A stretch of DNA of 48,079 nucleotides from Ferrovaceae bacterium (GTDB taxonomy: Bacteria > Pseudomonadota > Gammaproteobacteria > Burkholderiales > Ferrovaceae), in contig DAIDLC010000012.1 of the NCBI GenBank assembly GCA_027449685.1, forward strand, positions 1 to 48,079. Direction: 5' to 3'. Below, one piece after another: positions 34,932 through 42,269 of the stretch. The stretch's first letter is position 1, and each line of letters starts with the position of its first letter. The notes under the pieces are model-generated. The model did not search any database, was not told the origin of the DNA, and saw only the letters and a list, made by a program, of their open reading frames with translations. A program made the translations under genes and the position numbers.

Positions 34932-35157
34932 TATTTATTTCTGATCTGTTCGATCATCGAATTGCACTTAGTAATCGGTCCTTCCGGCAAAGGAATAAGT
35001 CGTCAGCTGTGGCCGCTATGGTCCGTGCTCGCCTGCTCAATATTGCCAAATCGCAGTGCACCACAAGCCAGCCAGATAATCATACAGTTTTTCCAATGAA
35101 TGCGATTCTGTTAATATGTAGTTGAATTAAATCTCATATACTGTTAGACTTCTTGAG

Positions 35158-36603
35158 ATGAAGGTGTCAAAAGAAGAACTTGTCGCCGTCCTGTCCCAGT
35201 TTAACCCCTGGTGGCGGGGCGAGGGCATTGCCGACCTGCCCAAATGGCGGCGTGCTTCTTTTCGCGAACTGCATGGGTGGCTGACCACCCCCCCTGCACC
35301 GCGTGCTGTGCTGCTTTCCGGTGCCCGGCAAATCGGCAAGACCACACTGATGTTGCAGACTATCGATGTATTACTGCGCGCGGGTGTACCGTTTGCCAAT
35401 ATTCTTTATGCCACTTTCGACCATCCCATCCTCAAACTCGCCGGTATCGACGCCGTACTCGAAGCTTGGCGAGAACGCGAACCGAAGGTTGATGGGCCCG
35501 AGTACCTGTTCCTTGACGAAGCACAGTTCATCCGTGACTGGGGAACCTGGATCAAGCATCAAGTCGATTTCCGCAAGGATCGGCGCATCGCCTTTACCGG
35601 GTCGGTCATGCCATTGGTGGAGGTCGGCCAGGAATCCGGTGTCGGTCGCTGGCATACCATCCGTCTGACCACGCTCTCGTTCTACGAATATCTTCAGATC
35701 AAAAACCTGTCGCTACCAGAACTGCCGCGTCTGCAATCCCTGCGGGATCTGTTTGATTGGTCCCAATCGGATTTTTATCGTGTTACGGAGGCAGCGGCGC
35801 CCTACATTGGACATTTCCATGAATACCTAGTGCGCGGTGGTTTCCCGCAAACCGCCCAGGCGGACAGCATCACCCAGGCCCAGCGCCTGCTGCGCGAGGA
35901 CATCATCGACAAGGTTCTGAAGCGCGATATGACCGCACTGTTCGGTGTGCGGCGCGTGCTGGACCTGGAGCACACCTTCCTCTACCTGTGCATGCACGAT
36001 GGCGGCCTGCTCGACATGGTTGACCTTTGCGCCAATCTGGAGGTAAAACGACCGACGGCGCAGAACTTCATCGAACTGCTGGAAGCGACGCACCTTATCT
36101 ACCGGCTGCCGCCTTTCGGCTACGGTAAGGATGTCCTTCGCGCCCGCTTCAAGATTTATCTGGCTGATGCCGCTATCGCACCAGCAGTCATGCTAAAGGG
36201 CAAGGCGATTCTTGAAGATCCCACCGCGCTCGGCGTGGCGACTGAAACCGCTGTGCTCAAGCATTTGTTTGCCAGGTACTATGCGCAGAACGTGCGTTTC
36301 ACCTATTGGCGCGGCAAGAAGGACCGCGAAGTCGACCTCGTCGCAGAGGTCGATGGACAGATCATCCCTTTTGAAGTGAAGTACCGCGCCCAGCATACCG
36401 GCCTGCGTGACCTCAAGGGCCTGCTTGAACTCTGTCAGCAGAAGGCCATTGAGCGCGGTTACGTGGTCACAAAATCGCTGGATGATTTCGGCACGATTGC
36501 AGAATTGCCCGACACCAACACGCGATTCTTACGCATCCCGGCACCGCTGCTGTGCTACTGGATGGGCGAATCGGAATTGATACCGGAACAACAACGAAAC
36601 TGA
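35158..36603 (+). CDS. AAA+ ATPase with C-terminal DUF4143 nuclease-like domain
   Basis: 481 residues. Walker A is LLSGARQIGKTTL (about residues 51-63) and Walker B is YLFLDEAQ (about 115-122). A sensor-like FTGSVMPL and a winged-helix middle follow. The C-terminal DUF4143 part includes YWRGKKDREVDLVAEVDG followed by QIIPFEVKYR (about 385-411), the spaced D-ExK of a PD-(D/E)XK fold. Such ATPases are common singletons in mobile regions, with unproven roles in defence or DNA transactions. The upstream 226 bases contain no gene and the neighbours are a toxin gene and a mini-IS66 element. A moderate AT-rich leader precedes the ATG. Confidence 0.88.
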   Translation: MKVSKEELVAVLSQFNPWWRGEGIADLPKWRRASFRELHGWLTTPPAPRAVLLSGARQIGKTTLMLQTIDVLLRAGVPFANILYATFDHPILKLAGIDAVLEAWREREPKVDGPEYLFLDEAQFIRDWGTWIKHQVDFRKDRRIAFTGSVMPLVEVGQESGVGRWHTIRLTTLSFYEYLQIKNLSLPELPRLQSLRDLFDWSQSDFYRVTEAAAPYIGHFHEYLVRGGFPQTAQADSITQAQRLLREDIIDKVLKRDMTALFGVRRVLDLEHTFLYLCMHDGGLLDMVDLCANLEVKRPTAQNFIELLEATHLIYRLPPFGYGKDVLRARFKIYLADAAIAPAVMLKGKAILEDPTALGVATETAVLKHLFARYYAQNVRFTYWRGKKDREVDLVAEVDGQIIPFEVKYRAQHTGLRDLKGLLELCQQKAIERGYVVTKSLDDFGTIAELPDTNTRFLRIPAPLLCYWMGESELIPEQQRN

Positions 36604-36830
36604 CCCGACAACAGCTTGAAGCGCACCTCTGGGGGCCACCAACATTCTGCGCGGCAAGACCGCTTGCGACAGCGACACCTGCGACTTTTGCGACAGCAAA
36701 ATTTGTGGCCAATTCGCGCTAGCGTTTGCTGATGGAGCAACTTCGGGCGGGAGACCAGAGTAAGGGCTCGGCGGAGTCACCTGTTTTTATCTAAGAGATT
36801 TTGGCATCCTGAGATTTTTGAGGAGATGCC

Positions 36831-37140
36831 ATGGATATGTTCCCCCAACGCGAGCAGTCCCCCCGGGAATTCTGGTTGGCCCATGTACAGGCATGGCGTG
36901 CCAGCGGCTTGAAGAAGAAAGAATACTGTGAGGTTCATGGCCTGAAGGCCACCACCATGGGTTACTGGTGCCGGGCTCAAGCAGAACCCCATCAGAAGCC
37001 CTCTCACCCTGATTCCCATCAACCAGCCATCCGGTTGTGGGAGCATTGCCATCATCAGACGCAATGCCCAGGACTGGGAGTTGTCCCTGCCATTGGATGT
37101 CCCCCCAGGATGGGTAGCTGAGCTGCTCAAATCCCTATGA
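36831..37140 (+). pseudogene. tnpA: IS66 tnpA, frameshifted
   Basis: The N-terminal frame gives the IS66 TnpA motif REFWLAHVQAWRASGLKKKEYCEVHGL followed by TMGYWCRAQA. Around 36995-37012 the family sequence moves to the next frame, which continues LIPINQPSGCGSIAIIRRNAQ and DWELSLPLDVPPGWVAELL, ending at a TGA that overlaps the tnpB ATG (ATGA at 37137). So a single indel has broken the gene while the original operon overlap is still visible. TnpA of IS66 is a small DNA-binding accessory protein. Confidence 0.75.
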
Positions 37141-37562
37141 TCCGCTCCGATCAAATCTGGCTGGTGTGGGAGCCCATCGACATGCGTGCCGGGATGGATC
37201 GATTGTCAGCCTGGTTGCAGGATAGTCTGGGTCGTTCACCCTGTGATGGATCAGCCTTCGTGTTCCGCAACCGGCGCACTACCCGGTTGAAATTGCTGCT
37301 CTGGGATGGCAATATGTCAGCCGAGCGCGTAATTGCCATGAACAATTTGCATCGCCCGGCTAATTGGTCGGGCGCGAGGCTTCAAGTCGGCAAATACGCT
37401 GCCAGAATGTTTGCGGCTTCGCATCGCCCGGCCAATTGGTCGGGCGCGAGCAATGGCGTCGAGCCCTACGCCTGGCTCAAGGACACCCTCGAAAAACTCC
37501 CCACCTGGCCCAATTCCAGACTGGATGAACTGCTTCCGCTGCGCCCCAAAACTTCTACCTGA
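37137..37562 (+). pseudogene. tnpB: Fused remnant: IS66 tnpB start joined to tnpC end
   Basis: An open frame of 141 residues. Residues 1-59 (MIRSDQIWLVWEPIDMRAGMD ... FVFRNRRTTRLKLLLWDGN) are the start of IS66 TnpB. The last 35 or so (GVEPYAWLKDTLEKLPTWPN ... LDELLPLR) match the IS66 TnpC C-terminus. The middle is built from two near-identical palindromic units in frame. The deletion removed the rest of tnpB and nearly all of tnpC, including the catalytic core. It may still be translated, but no transposase activity is possible. Confidence 0.75.
37349..37453 (+). repeat. Two direct copies of a near-perfect palindrome
   Basis: A 30-base unit beginning GCATCGCCCGGC occurs at 37350 and at 37423, 73 bases apart. 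Its core CGCCCGGCCAATTGGTCGGG plus CG is a 22-base palindrome with one mismatched pair; the first copy has a T where the second has C. Between them are 43 bases of unrelated sequence. They lie exactly at the tnpB-tnpC deletion joint. Confidence 0.75.
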
Positions 37563-37656
37563 TCCCATCACTCGTCACCTCAACCATTCAGGTGACTGTA
37601 CTACCCCAATAACCCGATGGACAGGTGACTCCGCCGGGCGCTTACGGCGCTCGGAT

Positions 37657-37739
37657 GATGTTTGCAGTATCATCATATTGGTGCAGTGACAGTCCTAACG
37701 GCCGTAGGGCATAAAATCGGGACAAAAATCCAAAGGGGT
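37657..37739 (+). repeat. Dispersed repeat A, copy 2
   Basis: 80 of 83 bases match 31049-31131. It begins 12 bases after the right end of the mini-IS66 element and ends five bases before the GTG start of the DUF4236 gene, so it supplies that gene's leader. Confidence 0.85.
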
Positions 37740-37744
37740 GCCAC

Positions 37745-38029
37745 GTGGGCTTCAGATTTCAAAAGCGTATCCGAATTTTCAAAGGCTTGACGCTCAACCT
37801 CAGTAAATCGGGAACGTCATGGACTGTGGGTGGGCGGGGGGCGTCAGTGAATTTGAAAGGTGGCAAAGCCACCGGGAATATCGGGATTCCTGGCACCGGT
37901 TTGTCCTATCGAAAAAGGCTGGATGTCTCCTCAACACAAGAGCCGGAAAGCAAATCAGGTAAAGGCGGATGGGTCCTGATTTGGATCATCGCTTTGATTG
38001 CTCTGGGGTATTCCTTGGCGAAATATTAG
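37745..38029 (+). CDS. DUF4236-type small membrane protein
   Basis: 94 residues starting at a GTG: GFRFQKRIRIFKGLTLNLSK, then SGTSWTVGGRGASVNLKGGK and IGIPGTGLSYRKR. This is the DUF4236 pattern of basic and Gly-rich beta strands. A C-terminal membrane helix (GWVLIWIIALIALGYSLA) follows. AAAGGGG, the end of repeat A, lies a good distance before the GTG and could be its ribosome binding site. The family has no known function; it is common in mobile regions. Confidence 0.8.
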   Translation: MGFRFQKRIRIFKGLTLNLSKSGTSWTVGGRGASVNLKGGKATGNIGIPGTGLSYRKRLDVSSTQEPESKSGKGGWVLIWIIALIALGYSLAKY

Positions 38030-38111
38030 CCCAGTGTGTGGCCGTCCAGCCGAACCACGCCTTCCTATGACCGTTGGCCATTTGATTGGGTATGTAAACT
38101 TTTAACATCCT

Positions 38112-38131
38112 CCCCGCCCTGAACGGCGGGG
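38112..38131. repeat. GC-rich hairpin CCCCGCC-N6-GGCGGGG
   Basis: CCCCGCCCTGAACGGCGGGG forms a 7-base stem. Hairpins of this sequence are often seen at the ends of IS200/IS605-type elements, and it may instead act as a shared terminator between the two convergent genes. No transposase gene is nearby. Confidence 0.5.
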
Positions 38132-38147
38132 CTTGTCGCGCATCTGG

Positions 38148-39044
38148 TCAAGGATTGACGGTCTCCTTCAGGGCCGTTTCGATGGCAGCTGGCGTTTGCA
38201 TGATGTTCACGAAACTGTTGGCCCCCACCATGGCCAGATCAGGAAAATCAATGGCGATGCGAAAGCGCGCGTAAAGTGCCAACACGTCGTTGCCCGAGAC
38301 CAGCAATTCGTAGGGCAGGTGGGCTGTGGACTTGACGTCGTGGAAATCAATTTCGCTCATGATAAAACGGTCGTCCATGTATTTGGAGCCGCCTTCGGGT
38401 GCCTTCATGCCCACTGAAAACAGGGTCTCCTGCCCGCCGGGAACGTCCACTCGGGCCACGCGCGTAACGCCCGCACGATGCGTGGCAAGCCCTTTCTCCA
38501 CCGCCGCCAGCGCCGCCCCATGACTGGAAAAATGACCCAGCATGCTGGGGTCGGTAAAATACTCCATGCCAAACATGTAGTGGTAGCGGCGTAGTTGCTC
38601 CGCGGTCAGTCCTTTCGCCCCAAACGGTTCGCCCGTACCCAATGCGGTGCTGAGCTTGTCTGCTACGCCGCCCAGGTCACCTTTCATGCGGTAGGCTTGC
38701 GCCATGTAGCGCGGATTAGTGGCACTTATCTGGATGTCATGGCCCACCTGGGTAAAAGCCACGCGCTGAGCGGCCCCGAAGCCACCGTGTTCCGAGGCTG
38801 CGGCATTGGCGAGCAACTCGGGGCTGGTAACCACCAGGATCAGGGCCCCGGGATAAGGTTCATAGCTCCCGGCGATGGCAAAGCCCTGGGCCGTGAGCGC
38901 GGATTGGGCTGCAGCGCTTTTCTCGGCGATGGTCCCCGCTCCCCGGGAGAACAGCAAAAAGGGCTTGAGCAGGGCCTCATCAGCGGAAGCGACGGATGCG
39001 GCTAAACACAGTGCTGCGAGCAGAAATCGAAATAGCAGGTTCAT
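38148..39044 (-). CDS. Exported protein of unknown function
   Basis: 298 residues. The ATG at 39044 has GGAGAAGG just upstream and starts a clean signal peptide (MNLLFRFLLAALCLAASVASA); the longer open frame to 39296 runs into repeat B. The mature protein has a domain with SYEPYPGALILVVTSPELL, FTQVGHDIQISATNPRYMAQAYR and a C-terminal region with DDRFIMSEIDFHDVKSTAHLPYELLVSGNDVLALYARFRIAIDFPDL. I do not recognise it with confidence; the first part slightly recalls DUF302. It is intact and periplasmic by inference, and its 3' end faces the hairpin at 38112. Confidence 0.7.
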   Translation of the reverse strand: MNLLFRFLLAALCLAASVASADEALLKPFLLFSRGAGTIAEKSAAAQSALTAQGFAIAGSYEPYPGALILVVTSPELLANAAASEHGGFGAAQRVAFTQVGHDIQISATNPRYMAQAYRMKGDLGGVADKLSTALGTGEPFGAKGLTAEQLRRYHYMFGMEYFTDPSMLGHFSSHGAALAAVEKGLATHRAGVTRVARVDVPGGQETLFSVGMKAPEGGSKYMDDRFIMSEIDFHDVKSTAHLPYELLVSGNDVLALYARFRIAIDFPDLAMVGANSFVNIMQTPAAIETALKETVNP

Positions 39045-39151
39045 GACACCTTCTCCAGAATTGTCCAGGTAGAAGTTGGATCGTATCAGTTTGTGGAATC
39101 TTTGACTCACAGGTCCACAGACTGCGACACACTTTGACGGGTTGCAGTACC

Positions 39152-39244
39152 GGGAAATTTCAGACTGTGGGTGACGCCTTGCACGATCCGATCGCAAAAC
39201 TGCCACTGGATAATGCGCCTTGCGGTAATGCATGCAAAACACTA
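39152..39244 (+). repeat. Dispersed repeat B, copy 3
   Basis: About 93 bases starting GGGAAATTTCAGACTG, close to copy 1 over its full length and to copy 4 over 67 bases. It joins directly to the vapC fragment. Confidence 0.85.
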
Positions 39245-39433
39245 CTGTTCGGCATCGGAGCGCTCCCGGCCGGTAAGCGCAAGGACGTGTTAGCACAGGC
39301 CCTTGATGGTCTGATGGGGCTGTTCAGGGACCGGGTGTTGCCATTAGACATCGACGCGGCTCGCCACTATGCCAAGCTGGCAGTGGCTGTAAAAACTGGC
39401 GGAAAAACAGACCGCCATAATCCGATTTTTTAA
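39245..39433 (+). pseudogene. Internal fragment of a vapC toxin gene
   Basis: 39245-39403 matches 31723-31881 inside the intact vapC gene with about 10 differences in 159 bases, encoding LFGIGALPAGKRKDVLAQALDG and DIDAARHYAKLAV. The antitoxin gene and the toxin's N-terminus are missing, removed at the junction with repeat B. The C-terminus is replaced by KTDRHNPIF. Several of the differences change codons (for example GCC GCA to GCT GTA), so the copies have been diverging for some time. Confidence 0.85.
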
Positions 39434-39445
39434 AGTCCTCAGGCG

Positions 39446-40879
39446 TCAAGGGTGTGTGCTTGTGCCGATCAAGGAACTTTGTCCCAGAATCGAAGATGAG
39501 TAAGTCGTTGCGAATTTACTGTTGGTGTAAACTGGATTACTGGGAACAACAGGGGCACTACTAGACAAGGCATACACCGTCAGCGTGTAGGTGTGCGTGC
39601 CAGTACCTACTGGAGGGCAGGGGGCTGAATAGGCGTATTTCTGATCGTAAGTTTCGCCGTAGGTTGCATTACTGGTAACACTCAAATTCTCATCTTGATT
39701 GATCGTGGTTTTGGAACTCGGCAAATTGAAAACGGCCCAATGAACACAGGCATTGATACCCGTTCCGCAGGGTGAGGTCTGATCGTCCATGATGAAAGCC
39801 AATGAAGTCGTGCCAGTGGGCAAGTTGATGAACGTCAATTGGGGAGAAATATTGCTACCCCCGTTTGCGGTACAAACAGCACTTGAGGGAATTGTGGCGT
39901 TGTTTTGATAGGTAGCCGAGGTTACGGTAAAGGTCAGAACTGTCACGGTGACTGTGTAATTGACCGTGGAACCATCGGCAGCGGTGACTGTGTAGATGAC
40001 AGGATTGGTGAAATTATTGGTGCTTGTGCCGCTGCTCTGGGTGGTGCCACCCACACTGACACTGTTTCCAGTCGTTGTGAATGTGGCCGCCAAGTTCGTG
40101 ATGTTGGTTTCACTGGGCAACGTCACGGCAATTCTCTTCCCAGCCTCGTTAATGCTGCCTGCAGTTCCGGCCAGGGAGAAGGCCGTCAGGGCTTTGGCCG
40201 CGCTGGGGGCAATGGATACAGTCACGGTGTAACTGGCCGTGGAGCCATCAGCTGCGGTGACCGTGTAAGTGACAGGACTGGAAAAATTATTGGCTGTGGT
40301 TCCACTGATTTGAGGGGTGGAATTTACGCTAACACTGGCTCCCGTAGTGGTAAACGAGGCGATTAATGCTGTTACGTTCGTCCCATTCGGTTCTGTGACC
40401 GCGACGGTCTTGTTGGTTTCGTTGATGATTCCTTGGACACCATTCAGGGAGAAGGCCGTCAGGGCTTTGGGCGAATTTGTGGTAGTGGCCGAGCTCAGGG
40501 TTACGGTTACGGTGTAACTGGCTGCGGAACCATCGGCGGCCATAACCGTGTAGGTGACAGGAGTGGAAAAATTATTGGCTGTGATTCCGCTAGTCTGTGG
40601 AGTTGTTCCCACATTGACCCGCATTCCTGTGGTGACGAAAGTAGCAACCAATGCAGATAAGTTTGTTCCATTGGGCACCGTCACGGTAATCGTTTTGTTA
40701 GTTTCGTCGATGCTACCCGCCGCGCCGGCCAGGGAGAAAGCTGTCAAGGCTTTGGATGATGAAACCGTTGGCAGACCACCACCGCAACTTGCCAGGAGGG
40801 TCGTTAACATCAATGCAATGCTCAGGAATATCAGTGAACCGATACCCGAGGTCTTCCACTGATGGCTTGTGCTATGCAT
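39446..40879 (-). CDS. Lipoprotein with three Ig-like repeats and a C-terminal PEBP (YbhB/YbcL) domain
   Basis: 477 residues from the ATG at 40879, which has TGAGGAAA upstream; an ATG five codons earlier is possible. The signal peptide ends in a lipobox (TLLASCGGG). Three tandem units of about 85-90 residues follow (about 30-115, 120-200, 205-290), each ending in a YTVTAADGSTASYTVTV-like strand; these resemble DUF5018/bacterial Ig-like repeats. From about 295 the protein has PEBP features: NNATIPSSAVCTANGGSNISPQL, LAFIMDDQTSPCGTGINACVHWAVFNLP and APCPPVGTGTHTYTLTVYAL. This includes the conserved DD and the HW and PP-G-H positions. It is likely a surface- or periplasm-facing ligand binder. The fusion is unusual. 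A TnpB element end lies just upstream. Confidence 0.8.
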   Translation of the reverse strand: MHSTSHQWKTSGIGSLIFLSIALMLTTLLASCGGGLPTVSSSKALTAFSLAGAAGSIDETNKTITVTVPNGTNLSALVATFVTTGMRVNVGTTPQTSGITANNFSTPVTYTVMAADGSAASYTVTVTLSSATTTNSPKALTAFSLNGVQGIINETNKTVAVTEPNGTNVTALIASFTTTGASVSVNSTPQISGTTANNFSSPVTYTVTAADGSTASYTVTVSIAPSAAKALTAFSLAGTAGSINEAGKRIAVTLPSETNITNLAATFTTTGNSVSVGGTTQSSGTSTNNFTNPVIYTVTAADGSTVNYTVTVTVLTFTVTSATYQNNATIPSSAVCTANGGSNISPQLTFINLPTGTTSLAFIMDDQTSPCGTGINACVHWAVFNLPSSKTTINQDENLSVTSNATYGETYDQKYAYSAPCPPVGTGTHTYTLTVYALSSSAPVVPSNPVYTNSKFATTYSSSILGQSSLIGTSTHP

Positions 40880-40910
40880 TTTAAATTTCCTCATGTGTTT
40901 GCAACGAACT

Positions 40911-40947
40911 ACTCCACCTAAACCGCGAGAGCGGCTATAGGTGGAGT
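40911..40947. repeat. Strong hairpin at the end of a TnpB remnant
   Basis: ACTCCACCTAAACCGC (40911-40926), a GAGA loop, and GCGGCTATAGGTGGAGT (40931-40947) pair with a single bulge. It overlaps the TnpB stop codon, the place where the right-end hairpin of IS200/IS605 elements and the omega-RNA scaffold lie. Confidence 0.75.
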
Positions 40948-41092
40948 TTCTTGTATCAACGCGGTCGAACTGCAAGCGCTCCACACCTCGGAAAGTTCCT
41001 GCCCGGTGGCGTTACCTGATAACGCCCCATTTAACATCACCCTGGCCGCGTTTTCGTCACGGCTACACCTTGCTCTGAAGTGGACCCTGTGC
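40918..41092 (-). pseudogene. tnpB: C-terminal remnant of an IS200/IS605 TnpB (RNA-guided nuclease)
   Basis: On the minus strand the frame ending at 40918 encodes WHRVHFRARCSRDENAARVM and LNGALSGNATGQELSEVWSA and ends TPPIAALAV. The segment SRDENAARVMLN corresponds to the conserved DRDxNAA stretch of TnpB, which carries the last RuvC Asp and lies after the zinc ribbon; the preceding zinc-ribbon cysteines are mostly lost. Nothing of the RuvC core upstream is recognisable, so only the last sixth or so of the gene remains. Confidence 0.65.
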
Positions 41093-41413
41093 CAAGACAG
41101 TTCTTGCAGGAGTTTGAGAGAAGTGGCTTGGCAAAACCGAACATGTCGGATAAGTGCATTATAGGGGTTTTGCGCCACAGCAAGAAAGCTATGGCAGGAG
41201 GCTATTATGAGCAAACCATCTGGGCTAATTCATGGAAAAAATCGATGAGAAAATCCAGCTTCGCTCAGCCAACAGCATGCGGTTGTTAATGGCCAAGTAA
41301 ACTGACCCACCTGCGGCCAATAAAATTGACCCACTCTCTTGGTAGCGCTTCCCCGCCGCGTCTGGCATTCCGTATAGGATATTCACCGTTCCGTCAGACC
41401 CCTGGCAACAATA
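40948..41413. other. Mosaic of IS remnants
   Basis: No intact gene. Apart from the TnpB tail (to about 41092) the stretch contains unassigned sequence (41093-41290) and the tandem end repeats of an IS21-type element (41291-41334). The sequence between that and repeat B copy 4 has no identifiable content. Confidence 0.5.
41291..41334 (-). repeat. Tandem terminal repeats of an IS21-type element
   Basis: On the minus strand GTGGGTCAATTTTATTGGCC is followed 24 bases later by GTGGGTCAGTTTACTTGGCC. Repeated GTGGGTCAnTTT units are how ends of many IS21-family elements look (multiple transposase binding sites). No istA or istB gene adjoins it, so it is an orphan end. Confidence 0.6.
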
Positions 41414-41480
41414 GGGAAATTTCAGACTGTGGGTGACGCCTTGCACGATCCAATCGCAAAACTGCCACTGGACAATGCGC
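41414..41480 (+). repeat. Dispersed repeat B, copy 4
   Basis: 67 bases beginning GGGAAATTTCAGACTGTGGG, nearly identical to copy 3. Its right end abuts the thiolase remnant, whose reading frame runs into it. Confidence 0.85.
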
Positions 41481-41809
41481 CCCCCTCAACATTGACGATC
41501 TCTTCGGGAAACCCGATCTCGCGCAGACAGGCCAATGCAATGGCCGTAAAGGCTTCATTGATCTCGACGCGATCCACCTCGGCCACAGCCCAGCCTGCCT
41601 GACGAGCGGGATTCATTTTCGCGCCAGCCTGGATCACGTGGCCCATCACCACCGCTTGAACCTTTTCTCCAGCCAGACCAGATCGCCTCACAACCTCGCG
41701 TATGGCCGCGGCACCCAGGTCAGGCGCCGTTACATCCTTCAAACTGCCCCCCGTAGGTGCCCAGCGCCGGACGTACCGGGTTACAAATAACCACGTTTCT
41801 GCCTGGCAT
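41481..41809 (-). pseudogene. Acetyl-CoA acetyltransferase (thiolase), internally deleted and frameshifted
   Basis: From ATG 41809 (GGAG upstream) the product begins MPGRNVVICNPVRPALGTYG. The family continuation SLKDVTAPDLGAAAIREVVRR then lies in the neighbouring frame, because a run of six G (near 41745) has one G too many. After GHVIQAGAKMNPARQA the sequence jumps to GWAVAEVDRVEINEAFTAIALACL and VNVEGGA, skipping some 250 residues including the nucleophilic Cys. Repeat B then ends it before the GHP motif. Three separate lesions, so no activity. It follows the OsmC gene on the same strand by 40 bases. Confidence 0.8.
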
Positions 41810-41849
41810 GTCGTAACTCCTTTTCTTGCGCAACCAGCCATCACCTTGC

Positions 41850-42269
41850 TCAAGTGCGTTGCAAAGTACCCCTGAGCGTGGTTCCGGGAGCGACGGTATT
41901 GAAAACGGTGCCGTACTTCTTCACGTTTTCATGCAACAAATCCAGACGAACATCGCTTTCGTCCGTATCCACCCTGATTTCGTATTCGATCGATTCCATG
42001 CGAGGCGGCACATCCTGGCGCACGCCCGAGATGCGAATTTCAAGCCCTCTGAAATGGAAGCGCAGGATCGGGGCTACCCGCTCAATGCCTTTGAGCATGC
42101 AAGCGGCCAGCGCGGCCAGCAGCAATTCGGCCGGATTGAAGGCGTCTGCCCGGCCAGCCAGATCCGTATCGAGGGTGATTTCCGAATCCTTGCAGCGCAC
42201 CACACTGCCATGGGCATCGACCCGATGCGCCTGTACCTGGTAAGACAGCTTGGCGGGCGGCTTGTTCAT
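41850..42269 (-). CDS. OsmC/Ohr-family protein
   Basis: About 139 residues. Features of the OsmC fold are DTDLAGRADAFNPAELLLAALAACMLKGIERVAP, where the Cys in AACM is the expected catalytic thiol, and LEIRISGVRQDVPPRMESIEYEIRV. A second catalytic Cys is not obvious, so its action as a peroxidase is uncertain. The ATG at 42269 overlaps the stop of the thioredoxin-like gene as ATGA. It belongs with the CxxC mini-thioredoxin and probably the divergent permease in a redox or sulfur-relay cluster. Confidence 0.8.
   Translation of the reverse strand: MNKPPAKLSYQVQAHRVDAHGSVVRCKDSEITLDTDLAGRADAFNPAELLLAALAACMLKGIERVAPILRFHFRGLEIRISGVRQDVPPRMESIEYEIRVDTDESDVRLDLLHENVKKYGTVFNTVAPGTTLRGTLQRT

Larger units (their letters stand above)
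36760..37645 (+). mobile_element. Mini-IS66 element, internally deleted
   Basis: An 886-base element bounded by imperfect inverted repeats: GTAAGGGCTCGGCGGAGTCA at the left end, and at the right end the complement of GTAAGCGCCCGGCGGAGTCA, both continuing into CCTGT. GTAAGC-type ends are usual for IS66. Inside are a frameshifted tnpA, the 5' part of tnpB and the very 3' end of tnpC. I see no matching 8-base target duplication at the ends (AGACCAGA versus GGCGCTCG), so the flanks have been rearranged or the element has aged. It cannot move by itself. Confidence 0.8.

Noticed and set aside
36467-36780. Minus-strand frames after the DUF4143 gene
   Set aside because: They are antisense to the end of that gene and to non-coding sequence and show no family features.
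37349-37453. CRISPR-like pair of palindromic repeats
   Set aside because: Only two copies, separated by 43 bases inside a transposon reading frame, with no further repeats and no cas genes.
40918-41214. Minus-strand frame as a full gene of 98 codons
   Set aside because: Only the last part resembles TnpB; the N-terminal portion is unrelated sequence, so it is a remnant and not a small gene.
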